A stretch of 64,000 bases of DNA from Isoetes taiwanensis. Lineage: Eukaryota > Streptophyta > Lycopodiopsida > Isoetales > Isoetaceae. The notes under the pieces are model-generated. The model saw only the letters and a list, made by a program, of their open reading frames with translations, had not been told where the DNA came from and searched no databases. The DNA lies in assembly GCA_021234155.1 (NCBI GenBank), contig JAJEKV010000300.1:62001-126000 (forward strand), in the 5' to 3' direction. Below, in pieces: positions 54,430-64,000 of this stretch. Both the position numbers and the translations under genes were made by a program. How positions within the stretch are numbered: the first letter of the stretch is position 1; each line of letters begins with the position of its first letter.

Positions 54430-56097
54430 TTAAATATGGGATATAAAAAACTGACTAAAAATGAGATCTGAGGTTCTGATTGGTCGACTTTCTTCCTCTG
54501 CCTCTGACCATGATTGTAAGTATGCAGAATGCACATAAGCAAGACTCTGCTTTTGCCATATTGAAACGGCCTTTGTTGTCCTTTGCTTCACATAATTGGC
54601 CTCTTCTAGCGTCCGGGTTTTGATCGCAGCAACAATTACATAGACACGGCTCCTCGTGTTTGTAGAGATCTGGTGGCCCGAATACCTTGAGCCATCGCTG
54701 ATTAACCGCCGGGTCCATCTTCTTCCATTTAAGCTTTCGCACCAGCACAAAGATAATACCTGCAATAACCACAGGTAGATTGTAAGATTCATTGGAAGTC
54801 TTATACAAAGCTTTAGATAGCAGCATTGATCCATTTGATGTCGTATTCGATCTGCTTGATAACCGCTTCTGGATGAGTAATTTCACACTTAAAGATGAAA
54901 TTATTTCTGCCCTTCCAGATCCTCCACAGGAGGATGTATAGTCTCCAGTCCTTAGGGAAATCCGGCATGAAGAAGTCAACTGAAGCCATGGAGTTTAGGT
55001 CATAGCCTAAAATCATGGAGGCAAGCTCCAAAATCCATTATGACCAGATGCAAGATCTAAACAAATGCTCCTCGTCTTCCTTGTGGCCTAGACATCTGGG
55101 GCAGACATCTGAGTCAGCCATCTGAAGTCTGTGTCTTATATCATTGGTTGCTAAGGCTTTGTGCCAAAGCTGCCATATAAAAGATTTTATCTTAGGGGGG
55201 ATAGGACTAGACCACAAGAATTTCAAATTTCTTATGCATCTTGCTTCCCCTAGCTGCCACTTGGTGTGGATGGAAATCTTTTGATCTCTCATCAAATACT
55301 TGTAGGCAGAATTAACTGTAAACTCCCCTGAGCCATTTTGAGTCCAATTGAGATTGTCCTCAGACCATGTTCCCCTAGTCAGAGCAGTACAGATGTTGTT
55401 ATAAAGCATCTCAGTGTTAGCATCCTCTCCAAAGTAATGTAATTCACGAAGGGGATAATTCCCTGATCATCAAACAAATCACTGATATAATTTAGACCTT
55501 TGCTGCTCCAAAGTCTGGCTTGCTCAGGAAAATGACAAGCTAAACAAAGGGAGGGGTCATTTGTAAGCAAAGCAGGGTTCCAAAAGATCGATTGGTCCAT
55601 GGAGAGCCCCTCTTTCCGAGAGAGAACATGCCTTTAACCAAATTCCAAGCTCTGATCCATTTCTTAATCAATCCTGGAATAGAATTCGGGATGGAGAAGG
55701 GAAAATAAATAGCATGGGGTAGATTAAGGTTGAGCTTCCTCCATCCATATGAAAGACATTTATTGAGATAGTATCTGATAATGATGGCAACCGGGTGTTT
55801 GATCTTGTTGTGAGCAGCCTTATAGAAGTACTTGGCCGCGAGAGCAATCCCCTGTTTCTCAATGTTGATGACCCCCAAACCCCCAATATTTCTGTGTTTG
55901 CAACATTCAACCATAGCAACAGGGGTCCAGCATCTTCTATTTTGGCCACAAGAGATGAATCTACCTATGATACTCTGGAGTTTAGCTGAGACCTTTTTGG
56001 GAGCAAGGATGACAGAGGATTGATAAACATGAGAGGAAGATATGACAAAATTGGCAATTATAGCCCTGCCCTGTTTTGAGATATACTTGGAGTTCAA
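54430..56097 (-). pseudogene. LINE ORF2 C-terminal part with zf-RVT zinc domain
   Basis: 56097-55540 reads YISKQGRAIIANFVISSSHV, NRRCWTPVAMVECCKHRNIG and GGLGVINIEKQGIALAAKYF, typical of the region after RT. 55409-55038 holds the zf-RVT module: IPPKIKSFIWQLWHKALATN, RHRLQMADSDVCPRCLGHKE, DEEHLFRSCIWS. 55031-54813 has LLWRIWKGRNNFIF, the usual C-terminal motif. Frames change between blocks. Confidence 0.85.
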
Positions 56098-56265
56098 ACT
56101 ATCTACCTTTTTTTGGAACTTCTCAATAATATCTGACCAAATATCTGAAGGGCTACCTTTTAAAACTAAAGGGATACCCAGAATCTTAGAAGAATTAGTG
56201 GGGGGGATATACTTACACCCATGAGAGCAACTGCTTGCTTTTGCTCTCCTTTTACGGGTCCCTTG

Positions 56266-57457
56266 TTACCACTTTGGATTTAATCGGATTGATTTTGCAG
56301 CCCGAGGCAATCCGAATTCTTCCAAAATTGTTTGAGCATTGGACAGGGATCTGTTGTCCATAGAAATGAAAAGAAATGTGTCGTCTGCAAAATGCCCATT
56401 CAGAATTTGATCCATTTCCCCATTATTTGGGAGGTTAAGACCTTGGATCATGTTAGTCCTTTTAGCCTCTTCTAGCTTGCTATGAAGGGCCTCCATGATG
56501 ATAAGAAATAGAAAAGGGGCTAAGGGGCAGTTTTGTTTCACCCCCCCTGCGGGGGAAGAAGGGGCCTCCCCATTAATAAGCACAGAAGATCTAGAGTTAG
56601 CCAAAATTGCTTTGAAGAGTAAAATTACCTCATCAGAGAAGCCAAGGGCTTTGCAACATTTGAATAAGAAGTTCCAACTAACAGTGTCGAAGGCCTTTGT
56701 GATATCGAGCTTTATGAGGGCTATGTCTTGATTGGAATCTTTGGCCCACCTCAATCCGAGGGCTGCTGTTACCACATTGTCTAAGATAAATCTATCTTTC
56801 AAGTAAGCAGCTTGGGATGTGCTGATGATTCTTTCAAGAACAGTTCTCAGTCTTCTGGCAATGGTACCTGATATGATCTTGTAGATGACATTGGTAAGAG
56901 AAATTGGTCTGTAGTCTGAGAATGTTACAGGCATGTCAATCTTCGGAATAAGAGCTATCATACTGGTGTTGATCCTTGCGTCTAAGCACTTCATATCTCT
57001 GAACTCATTTGCAAGATTGGTGAAGCAGTCTCCTAAGATCGGCCATACTTTGGTAAAGAATTTCTCTGTGGGGACCGTCGGGGCCCGGGCTCTTACCTTT
57101 TTCCATATCCATAGCAATATTATAAAGTTCCCTGTTGGAAAAGGGCTTGGCTATGTTTAAATTATCCTCAATGCTTACCTTGGCTTGAAGATTGATAAAG
57201 TTGTCCATAATGGCCTGAGGGCAGTCCTGATTAGTACCCATGATGTTGGTAAAGTGAGTGGTTGCAGCTTGCTTAATTTGATCCTCATCCGAGATGTCAT
57301 TATCTCCAACCTTAATTTCAAAGATATGGTTCTTTTTCACTCTCCCTTTGGCCTTCGCAAAGAAGAACTTGGAGTTGCATCTTTCATCATTTTTGATCTC
57401 TCTAATCTTTGCCTTAAGCCTCCACCCCTCGGCAATTCCCGATTTCTTCTTTTTCAA
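56266..57457 (-). pseudogene. LINE ORF2 reverse transcriptase
   Basis: 57457-57005 carries the N-terminal part and GKSPGPDGP; a shift leads into 57117-56266 with ARINTSMIALIPKID, FSDYRPISLTNVIYKI, IISTSQAAYLKDRFILDN, LIKLDITKAFDTVSW and the catalytic HFADDTFLF. All RT blocks are recognisable. The usual G-x-R-Q-G-DPLSP block reads GVKQNCPLAPF, so the conserved G-D is altered. Confidence 0.92.
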
Positions 57458-57758
57458 TTTCTAATCTTATGCTTTCCTTTTCTTCCTCGATCCGTAGGGG
57501 AGTTTGTTCCTCGATTTTGAAGGTGGGCCATCTTACTGTGATGAATGGCTTTTCCCCAATTCTTCAGCCAGACTTTGATAGCTTTTGCCACTCGGATCCA
57601 CCAGTACATCCAGCCTGATTTACCAGTAGGTTTGGGGAATCTGGCAATGACCTCCCGCAAGTGACCTATCTAAGAACTCCTCATGCTCAAGCAAATTGTC
57701 GTTCAAATTTTGAAGTAGGTTTTCCTCTTTTTCTTATCGGGAATTTCTCGCCATAATT

Positions 57759-58472
57759 CTAAAGCTGCTGTGGATAGTGATCTGAAAGAGTGTAACCTTC
57801 CAGATTAATTACTCTGCAACTATCATTCCACAAATTCTCTGAAAGATAAAATCTATCATGTAAGCATTGGGTGGGGTCAACCCTTTTGTCAGTCCAACTA
57901 AAAGTGCCGGGCTTAGTCCTAGCAAGGTTTAGGTTGTGACTTGAACAAGGTCGAGCCAAACTTCCTTCTCTTGCTTCACAAGGGTCTGAAGTTCTTGTTC
58001 TTCATGAAGCTGTTGGTCACCATATTGAGGTCTCCCCGAGAATGCATTCATCAAACTCTATGTTATCAAGACTGGCCTTGACTTTTTTCCAAACATCAAT
58101 CCTTTCAGCAGAATTATTATAAGCATAAATATTAACTAAAGCCAATTTAATACCTACAAAAGTACACATAAGAATTTGCCATCTACCATCTCTACCATTA
58201 ATCATATAAATGTCGGCAAGAATGTCGAGATCTTTCTTCCAAGCAATCGCAATACCTGCAGAAGAGTCATTAGCGGGAATAGACCAAAGACTATAGCTGG
58301 GGGGAAGGGTCCTACTAATGATGAGCTCATGATTTAAGTCATGGATTTTATGTTCTTGGATAAAAAGAATGTCAGGGTTAAGGGAAGATAGGCAAACTTT
58401 GAGTCTGTCCCTTTTGATGTTACTATTAATTCCCTGGAGGTTCCAGGTAATGCAGGTAATGTTCCTATTCAT
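57759..58472 (-). pseudogene. LINE ORF2 AP endonuclease domain
   Basis: ATG at 58472 opens NITCITWNLQGINS, ILFIQEHKIHD, LWSIPANDSSAGIAIAWKKD and LALVNIYAYNN, the conserved order of APE-type LINE endonucleases (N of WNLQG, E of QEHK). The frame breaks where LGDFN is expected (reads LGETSIW), and the rest continues at 57959-57759 with GTFSWTDKR and YTLSDHYP (the S-D-H motif). It is nicking-competent only if the breaks were absent. Confidence 0.9.
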
Positions 58473-60428
58473 CAGTATTTATATTTACCCAAAGCCCTCT
58501 TGGCCTGAATGGTTTGCTTCCTCGGGCTGGATCTGCTTGGGCCAAGGTAGAGCTTCTTCTTGCCTCTGCCTTTTCTTTTTTCTACCACATTCCATTCTCT
58601 GTCATCCATGTCCAAGAGATCTTCAATGCTTACCTGGGATGTGCTTTCCTCTTCTTCTTGCTGCCAGGACTCAGGAACAGGGATCTTAGGAATAGTGAAG
58701 ATAAGACCACCTGTGTCCATCCTAACAGAGCTTAATATTTTTGATGAGAACAGTCATATCTTCACCAATCACCACCTTTGAATCACTGTGATATTCAACT
58801 ACTTCATTAGGGGTGATTGCATTTTGAAGGACTACCACCTCATTTGGGGTAATTGCATTTTGAAGGACCTGCTTATTTTCATGAGTCTCCATGTTTCTGT
58901 TATCCACCTTTATATCCTTATTGAAAACTTTTGGAATCCAGACCTGCTTCTGTTGGGCTTGAATAGGAGTACCTTTAAGCTCATGAACTGGCCCTTTTGA
59001 GTAAGTGATGTTCAGATCCAGGAATTCATCCTTTTTTATCCTGATTTTAATTTTCCTTTTCCAGTCCGAACTGATTCTTTTGGAGATGCAAACTGATGGA
59101 AAATTGGTTTGGGGTATGTTGATTTCGATGACCTCCCCCAAGGATTCGGAAATGGCAGTAAGATGAGAACTCGTCCAAAAGGCTGGGGGGAGGTTAGGAA
59201 ATGAGAGCCAAGTAGTGGTCTGAATTCCATTGTTCGTGCCCGGAATGAAGTTAGGGGACCATTTCATAAGGTAAAAGGGGGCATTATATATGGGATCGAG
59301 CTTCCTTCTCAGAATCTGCTTAACCCCAAGTTCATCCCTACAAACAATTTGGAAAGTATTTTTATCCAACTTAAGAATAGACATAATTGGAATGTGTTGG
59401 GCCTTAGTAATCCAATTTTTAACTTCCGATTGGGGAGGACAATCACGCGGGAAGTGGATGAGAATAGCATATTTGGAGAACATGTCAGAGGCGTAATCAT
59501 CTAAAACACCAAAAGATCAATAAAAATCCTTACTATTAACTTTCGACTCCGGAACCCTCCGACCGAAAGGTGGGGAATCAGTATCATTCATGAGCACATT
59601 TTTATAAGAAATGGGATAGGAAGGACCTTTAGTTTTGTCGTTCTTGCCGAGAATAGGAATGGAGTTGCTAATCTTGTTTTCTCCAATTTTTGTCTTTGTA
59701 ATGTTCAGAGCTGAGAGCTTCACTTCCCCGCAGTTCTCGCAGTCACAAGAGTTAACTTCTTCCGGATTAAAGAAGCCATTTGAGTCTTTGATCTCACATT
59801 TCTTCGCCGACTTCTTGCTTTTCATTTGATATACTTCGCCGGTATTAACTCCTTCGAGGTTCGTTAAGAGCAAGCCCCTGATCTAAATATTTTCCTTTCT
59901 CTTTCAATGACATGGTCTTCTCGTGATCTTCCCATCTCTTAATCAACTTGATGCTTGCATTGATGTTTCCCTTATCTCGTCCCATTGAATGATCGTTTTT
60001 TAACCTTTGCCGGAAGTTCATCCATGAACGCATCGAAAACACTTGTTCTTTTAGTTTTGCAGCAATCTGCCTTGGTGTGCCCCCTGTTTTAGTCGATTAT
60101 CAGTTTGTACAGTGTGCTATCCAATTCTTGCACAAAACCGAAGGTGTTCCAGACCCAATCTCTGTCATTGGCTCTCCCTTCCAAGTAATCCCTATCTATT
60201 GCAGCCATCTTTTCCTTGCATGCCAGGATACCGACCTCTTCTTGCACCCCCATGCAGAAGGCTGCTGCTTTCTGCTGATCTTTTACAATTTCAAGACCTG
60301 TGTAAATCCCTTTCAGAGTTTCCCAGGCTTTATCTCTTCTGCTGTCTAACCAAAAGATGTGAGTCCATTCCTCATCCTCGATGATCTTGTCGCTTCTATT
60401 GGATGATGTTGAAGCTTTGGTTCTCATG
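58472..60428 (-). pseudogene. LINE ORF1 (gag-like nucleic-acid-binding protein)
   Basis: It begins MRTKASTSSNRSDKIIEDEE at 60428 and runs through several frames: 60428-60089, about 60042-59845, 59873-59517, 59483-58722 and 58720-58472. The 59483-58722 block (253 aa: ILIHFPRDCPPQSEVKNWI, NAPFYLMKWSPNFIPG, TTTWLSFPNLPP) has the DUF4283-like pattern of plant LINE ORF1. VLQNAITPNEVV is duplicated in tandem. A Cys pair CDCENC is found near 59740. The end is Lys/Arg-rich (KRKGRGKKKLYLG). The stop TGA shares its A with the ORF2 ATG. Confidence 0.8.
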
Positions 60429-60479
60429 GTGAACGGTTTGATACCGGACTCGGAATAGAATCCAAAACAACATAAGATC

Positions 60480-61228
60480 ATACACTTAAGTTTAATTTAA
60501 ACGATCAGCTTCCTATTAAAGTTAAATGTCAAAATTTAGGCTATATTTGTACTTATACAAAATTATATAGCCTTACAAGGTTAGTTCTTACAATAATCCA
60601 AAACATTATTATAGAAGTTATTAGGGTTCATAATCTAAATTATGGTTCCCCCATCTTCTCGTAATGCGCCCCACCTTGAAGCTCCTTCTCACTTGCCTGC
60701 ACATGGAGCATATTACGTTAGTTTAATTAATAAGTTTGTGGTTTTAGGGGACCACCCCCCTTACCAATACCTTGCACTCGATCATGGCCCTTTCGGATTT
60801 GAGCTTAAGGACCATTTAAGATGATCCCATCATCGCCCATGATCAAGTGCTACCTTGTACTTTCGGTTACGGTCGAAAGTACCCCCTAGTGCATCATGCC
60901 CCAAGGGTTTTAAGCTAGGGAACGTCTCACGATCCCATCATCGCACATGATCACTTTAACCTTCACCATGACCCCCCTATGGCCAGGTGTGCGAACCCCA
61001 AATCGTGGCATAGAGAGCATCCGACCGATGTCTCATCATCGCGCACCATGCCTTTCCTCTCTCTCTCGCATGACCCTATTGGTCATGCGCACCTCTTGGT
61101 GCATGTTGGCCTAGAGAACTTTTTTTAAAGGCTTATCTCATCATCGCCCACATGTTCCAAGATTCTGGCCTATGTATTCCACTAGCTAGAATACATCTGC
61201 CAGAACTAGAGGCTAACTAAGAAACATA
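60480..61228 (-). repeat. 3' flank/LTR-like sequence of the gypsy element with ~105-bp internal repeats
   Basis: CATCATCGC-type motifs recur at 60828, 60936, 61034 and 61139 (spacing 108, 98, 105), each in a similar context (gatcc or tct before; catgatc or acatg after). The stretch follows the chromodomain end of the minus-strand gypsy ORF, so it should be 3' UTR or LTR. LTR ends were not fixed. The LINE insertion splits this sequence from its continuation left of 54272. Confidence 0.5.
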
Positions 61229-61289
61229 CTAACCTAACCTCCCTCGGCAAGTCGGGTCAACCAAGCCTGAGACGAGCCCATCAAACTCC

Positions 61290-61500
61290 TTCATAAATTC
61301 GGGTATTGCTTCTCCAAATCCCCGCTTCAATACCCATGTCGCTGTCTTCCATGGGCAAGTGCTTCCACTTGACCAAATACCGGAGGAACTGAGACCTCCT
61401 AGTCTTCTTGAATGACTTATCAAGAAGTAACTCGTGCACAATTTCAACCTGCTTCCTCGGCCATTTCCAACAACGTTGGAGCATCCAAAACCTCATCAGG
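61290..61500 (-). pseudogene. chromodomain at the integrase C-terminus
   Basis: EIVHELLLDKSFKKTRRSQF, LRYLVKWKHLPMED, then in a shifted frame ATWVLKRGFG and IPEFMKEF. The pattern YLVKWK-LP-ED-TW and F-x-x-F is the chromovirus chromodomain thought to direct integration to marked chromatin. It is preceded by the integrase C-terminal KVFHVSLLKRHNP. Confidence 0.85.
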
Positions 61501-61859
61501 ATTAGGATTGTGCCTTTTCAATAAACTTACGTGGAAAACCTTGTGAACTTTGAGATGGGCGGGAGATCCAACTTGTAGGCTTGGGAGCCCACTCTCTCTC
61601 AAAAATCTTGAACGGACCAGCCCATCTAGGGGCAAGCTTCTTGCAACTCCCAATCTGAAGCTTAGCTTGCTTGACCTTGATCTTCAACCACACGCTATCG
61701 CCTACTTTGAACTCTCTTACGGTCCCTATGCTTGTCGGCTACACTCTTCACGACTTCTTTGCGCTAGGAGGTAACCCCTCACTTCTTCCACCAACCGCCG
61801 CATGTCTCCTAGCATCCTGGCCGGGATACTTCAACCTTAGACATGGGGTTGTGCCAAGT

Positions 61860-62350
61860 ATCCGGGGTTAAGCACCGGTACCTCGTAATTTACCATGAAA
61901 GGAGACATCCGAGATGACTCTGCTTGGCACTATTGTGGCGAATTCCACCAAGTGGATGTACTCATCCCACTTGGACTGCTTATTCCACACAAAGCTTCGA
62001 AAGCATGTCTTCCAAGATTCGATTTGTCCTCTCCGTCCGGACCATCTGTTTGGGGATGATATGCCGCGGCTCATGGAGAGCTTCGGCCTCAATGGTGCTA
62101 AAGAGGTCCCGCCAAAAAGCACTCATAAACTTGGAATCTCTATCGATATTATCTCCTCGAGGCATGCCATGGAGCCTAAAAAATCTCCTTCACAAATAGC
62201 TTGGCAAGATCTAATCTTCGTGTCAAGAGTTCTACAAGGCACAAAATGTGCCATCTTAGATAATTTGTCTACTACGCCCATCAATGCATCCTTGCCCCAA
62301 GAGTCTTGGGAAGTCCTGTGATAAAGTCCATACTTACCACTTCCCATTTC
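61860..62350 (-). pseudogene. chromovirus integrase core, fragmented
   Basis: Pieces in several frames: VVDKLSKMAHFVPCRTL, HGMPRGDNIDRDSKFMSAFW (second Asp region), QMVRTERTNRILEDML (the usual Q-T-E-R-x-N block). Frame changes between each piece preclude a product. Confidence 0.8.
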
Positions 62351-62698
62351 GCGATTCTAAGACCGCTAGAGGTTCCAAGGCTCACGGAATTCGACTGCTG
62401 CTCCGCTTTGGTTTTCGACATAACCGGCACTCACGTAATATATCTTGCTATTCCGCTTCTTCATTCCCGCCGAAATAGCTACTTCGAATCTTGAAGTAGG
62501 TCTTCATAAAACCCTGCATGCCCCGCTATTATTGTTGTGTGTGTCATGAAGAATTAGCTTCCTTATACGGACGATTCGGGTACATACAACTTATGTTTAT
62601 GGTACAACAAGTTGCCTTCCTTCTTATAATGCTTGAAGGCTTCTCATTCCTTATCTGTTCTAGCCTCCCTAGAGAGGCTTTCCCATACCTCCTTGAAA

Positions 62699-63172
62699 TC
62701 ATAGATCAAATGGTAATGTCTCCTCAATTTTCTTGCCATACCCACTTTCGAAAAGAGTTGATATAGCATTACAATGAGTTCTCGCCTCAAGAGGTCTTCT
62801 AGAAAGAGCATCGGCGACCACATTCAACTTACCTGGCTTATAAGCAATCTCAAAGTCATACTCTTCTAGGAATTCCATCCACCTCCTTTGCCTTAGATTA
62901 AGGAGTGGTTGAGTAAAGATGTATTGGAGGCTCTGGTGATCAGTATCTAACTGAAACTTCCTCCCAAGCAAATAATGCCTCCAAATACGAAGAGCTCTGA
63001 CAATAGCTAGAAGTTCTTGATCATGGGTTGGATAGCGCTGCTCGGTGTCGTTCAACTTCTTGGAATCATAAGCTATTACTCTTCCTTCTTGCATAAGGAC
63101 TCCACCTGTCGCTATCTTACTTGCATCCGTTGCTATTATCTTGTCCTTGTCTGGATCTGGCAGAACTAGCAC
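62699..63172 (-). pseudogene. chromovirus RNase H domain
   Basis: Open for 157 codons: [20 protein letters not shown] (first catalytic Asp), [73 protein letters not shown]. All four expected acidic positions can be placed. It is the best-preserved part of the element. Confidence 0.92.
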
Positions 63173-63183
63173 TGGTGCTACTT

Positions 63184-63533
63184 GGCCACGTCAGATATCC
63201 TAGACATCATTTAATGATATCCCATCAATGTGGCAGAATATGACGGCGTGCCAGTGTGGCATATCAACAAGCCACGCAAGCATAGTCGACATGTCAGATC
63301 TAAGTCTTGTCGTTAAATGACGTCTAAATGTCCTTTAATGACATCGACATCTTTGAACGACATTGACGTCATTAGAGGACGTCTGGACGTCGTTCAACGA
63401 CACTGCCATGTTGTTCAGCCACGCCGATCCCTTGTAGTGAAGAAAGCAAATGTGACTAAAAAGGCTGACAAGGAACTGGAATCTAAGACAGTTTTGGCCA
63501 TTGCCATGGAAGAGTTTTATGCGTTAAGGCCTC
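63184..63533 (+). other. 350-bp foreign insert between RT and RNase H
   Basis: The gypsy reading jumps from SFEKLKEA (right side) to [11 protein letters not shown] (left side), which are normally separated by only a few residues. The DNA in between has degenerate repeats with GACGTC/AATGACAT cores (63290-63410) and, on the plus strand, a lysine-rich open stretch (LVVKKANVTKKADKELESK, then TVLAIAMEEFYAL, 63430-63530) resembling an exon. Source unknown. Confidence 0.6.
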
Positions 63534-64000
63534 CTTAAGCTTTTCAAATGAAGCTTGGACATTTTCTAACCAATGTGTTCTCCAATCTTTCACCTTAACA
63601 CTCTTAGTGAGGTCCGTCAAAGGGGACGCCCACTTGGCGAAGTCCTTCACGAACTTCCTGTAATACCCCCGCTGGACCTAGAAAGCTTCTTACCTCCGCC
63701 ACATTCTTTGGAGCTGGCCAATCCACTCACTGCCCGATCTTTGCGGGTCGGTGGAGATCCCATCCGCCCGATATGACATGGCCCAAGTACTCCACTCTTC
63801 GGTAGCAAAGTGGCATTTGGAGAGCTTTCCATACAAACGATCTTTGCCTCAACTTTTCTAACACCCTTCTCAAATGTCGACTATGATCTTCAATGGACTT
63901 GTCGTAGACTAGAAAGTTGTCGAAGAAGACAATGACAAACTCATCTAGAAAATCCCGAAGACGTCGTTCATGAGGCGATAAAAGTTCTTTGGAGCATTCG

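Larger units (their letters stand above)
54272..60479 (-). mobile_element. near full-length plant L1-type LINE with 17-bp TSD
   Basis: CAAAACAACATAAGATC occurs at 54272-54288 and 60463-60479. Just inside the left copy is a short T run (54289-54294), the poly-A tail of a minus-strand insert of 6174 bp (54289-60462). It encodes ORF1 (60428-58472) and ORF2 (endonuclease, RT, zinc-finger, C-terminus, 58472 to about 54430). Scattered frameshifts and stops make it inactive, but its exact TSD argues for a fairly recent insertion. Only about 34 bp precede ORF1, so some 5' UTR may be missing. Confidence 0.92.
61229..64000 (-). mobile_element. chromodomain Ty3/gypsy (chromovirus) pol, cut by the window edge
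   Basis: Minus strand from the right edge: end of RT (FLDEFVIVFFDNFLVY near 63960-63900, then FLGPAGYYRKFVKDFAKWAS near 63640), a 350-bp foreign insert, RNase H (63172-62699), a decayed integrase (about 62350-61860), integrase C-terminus (61693-61500) and a chromodomain (about 61440-61300). Many frameshifts exist. Gag and protease would lie beyond 64000. Confidence 0.88.

Overview
The window looks like nuclear DNA of a land plant with a large, repeat-loaded genome. The evidence is one intact ten-exon gene with short GT-AG introns for a plastid CPBP/CAAX protease of the SNOWY COTYLEDON 4 type, exons of a plant choline transporter-like (CTL/SLC44) protein, and plant-type Helitron, CACTA, LINE and Ty3/gypsy sequences. 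Several repeat habits (LINE tails of TTCC or ATTCT units, a 19-bp satellite, stacks of a GGAAACCCTTCCGG motif) lead me to suspect a fern or another non-flowering plant, but nothing here proves it. Genes occupy only a few percent; the rest is transposon and repeat.

Layout. 1-5 kb: unrecognised DNA with small tandem duplications and two hairpin clusters built on one 14-bp motif. 6.8-8.95 kb: a 5'-truncated, twice-frameshifted CTL gene fragment with introns retained, an inverted copy of one exon 1.1 kb upstream, and a Helitron-type 3' end downstream, suggesting gene capture. 9.06-11.37 kb: a Helitron helicase remnant with its own 3' hairpin/CTAG end, interrupted by a 211-bp poly-A element with a 9-bp target duplication. 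13.5-14.65 kb: a decayed LINE with a TTCC tail. 15.25-17.41 kb (minus strand): the intact CPBP protease gene. 19.7-22.6 kb: two short tails of the same LINE family, one only 56 bp long between 14-bp target duplications.

24.3-27.9 kb (minus): a decayed Tat-like Ty3/gypsy pol in which an RNase H-like domain with a full D-E-D-D set lies upstream of RT instead of between RT/RNase H and integrase. 28.0-31.3 kb: a plus-strand gag fragment and a CACTA TNP2 remnant. 31.3-34.33 kb: a LINE (minus) ending in an ATTCT-type tail and joined directly to a chromovirus-like gypsy (34.27-42.19 kb, minus) with gag, zinc knuckle, protease, RT, a tRNA-iMet-type primer binding site, a 1.49-kb LTR and two extra ORF regions between the PBS and gag.

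42.9-50 kb: a large inverted structure. Its two arms share about 0.6-1 kb of unique sequence and a 19-bp satellite (about 88 copies left, 20 right) around a 2.8-kb loop. A hairpin MITE in one arm can be read against an empty site in the other; one arm also holds about 404 bp, with most of a 222-aa ORF, that the other lacks. 50-54 kb: duplications, a Helitron-like end, a broken VOC/glyoxalase-family exon and a roughly 90-bp tandem repeat. 54.27-60.48 kb: a nearly full-length plant L1-type LINE (minus) with 17-bp target duplications, inserted next to or within the 3' end of a chromodomain gypsy that runs off the right edge.

The genes form no joint pathway. The intact protease gene is the only one I would expect to work; the CTL and VOC pieces are broken fragments.
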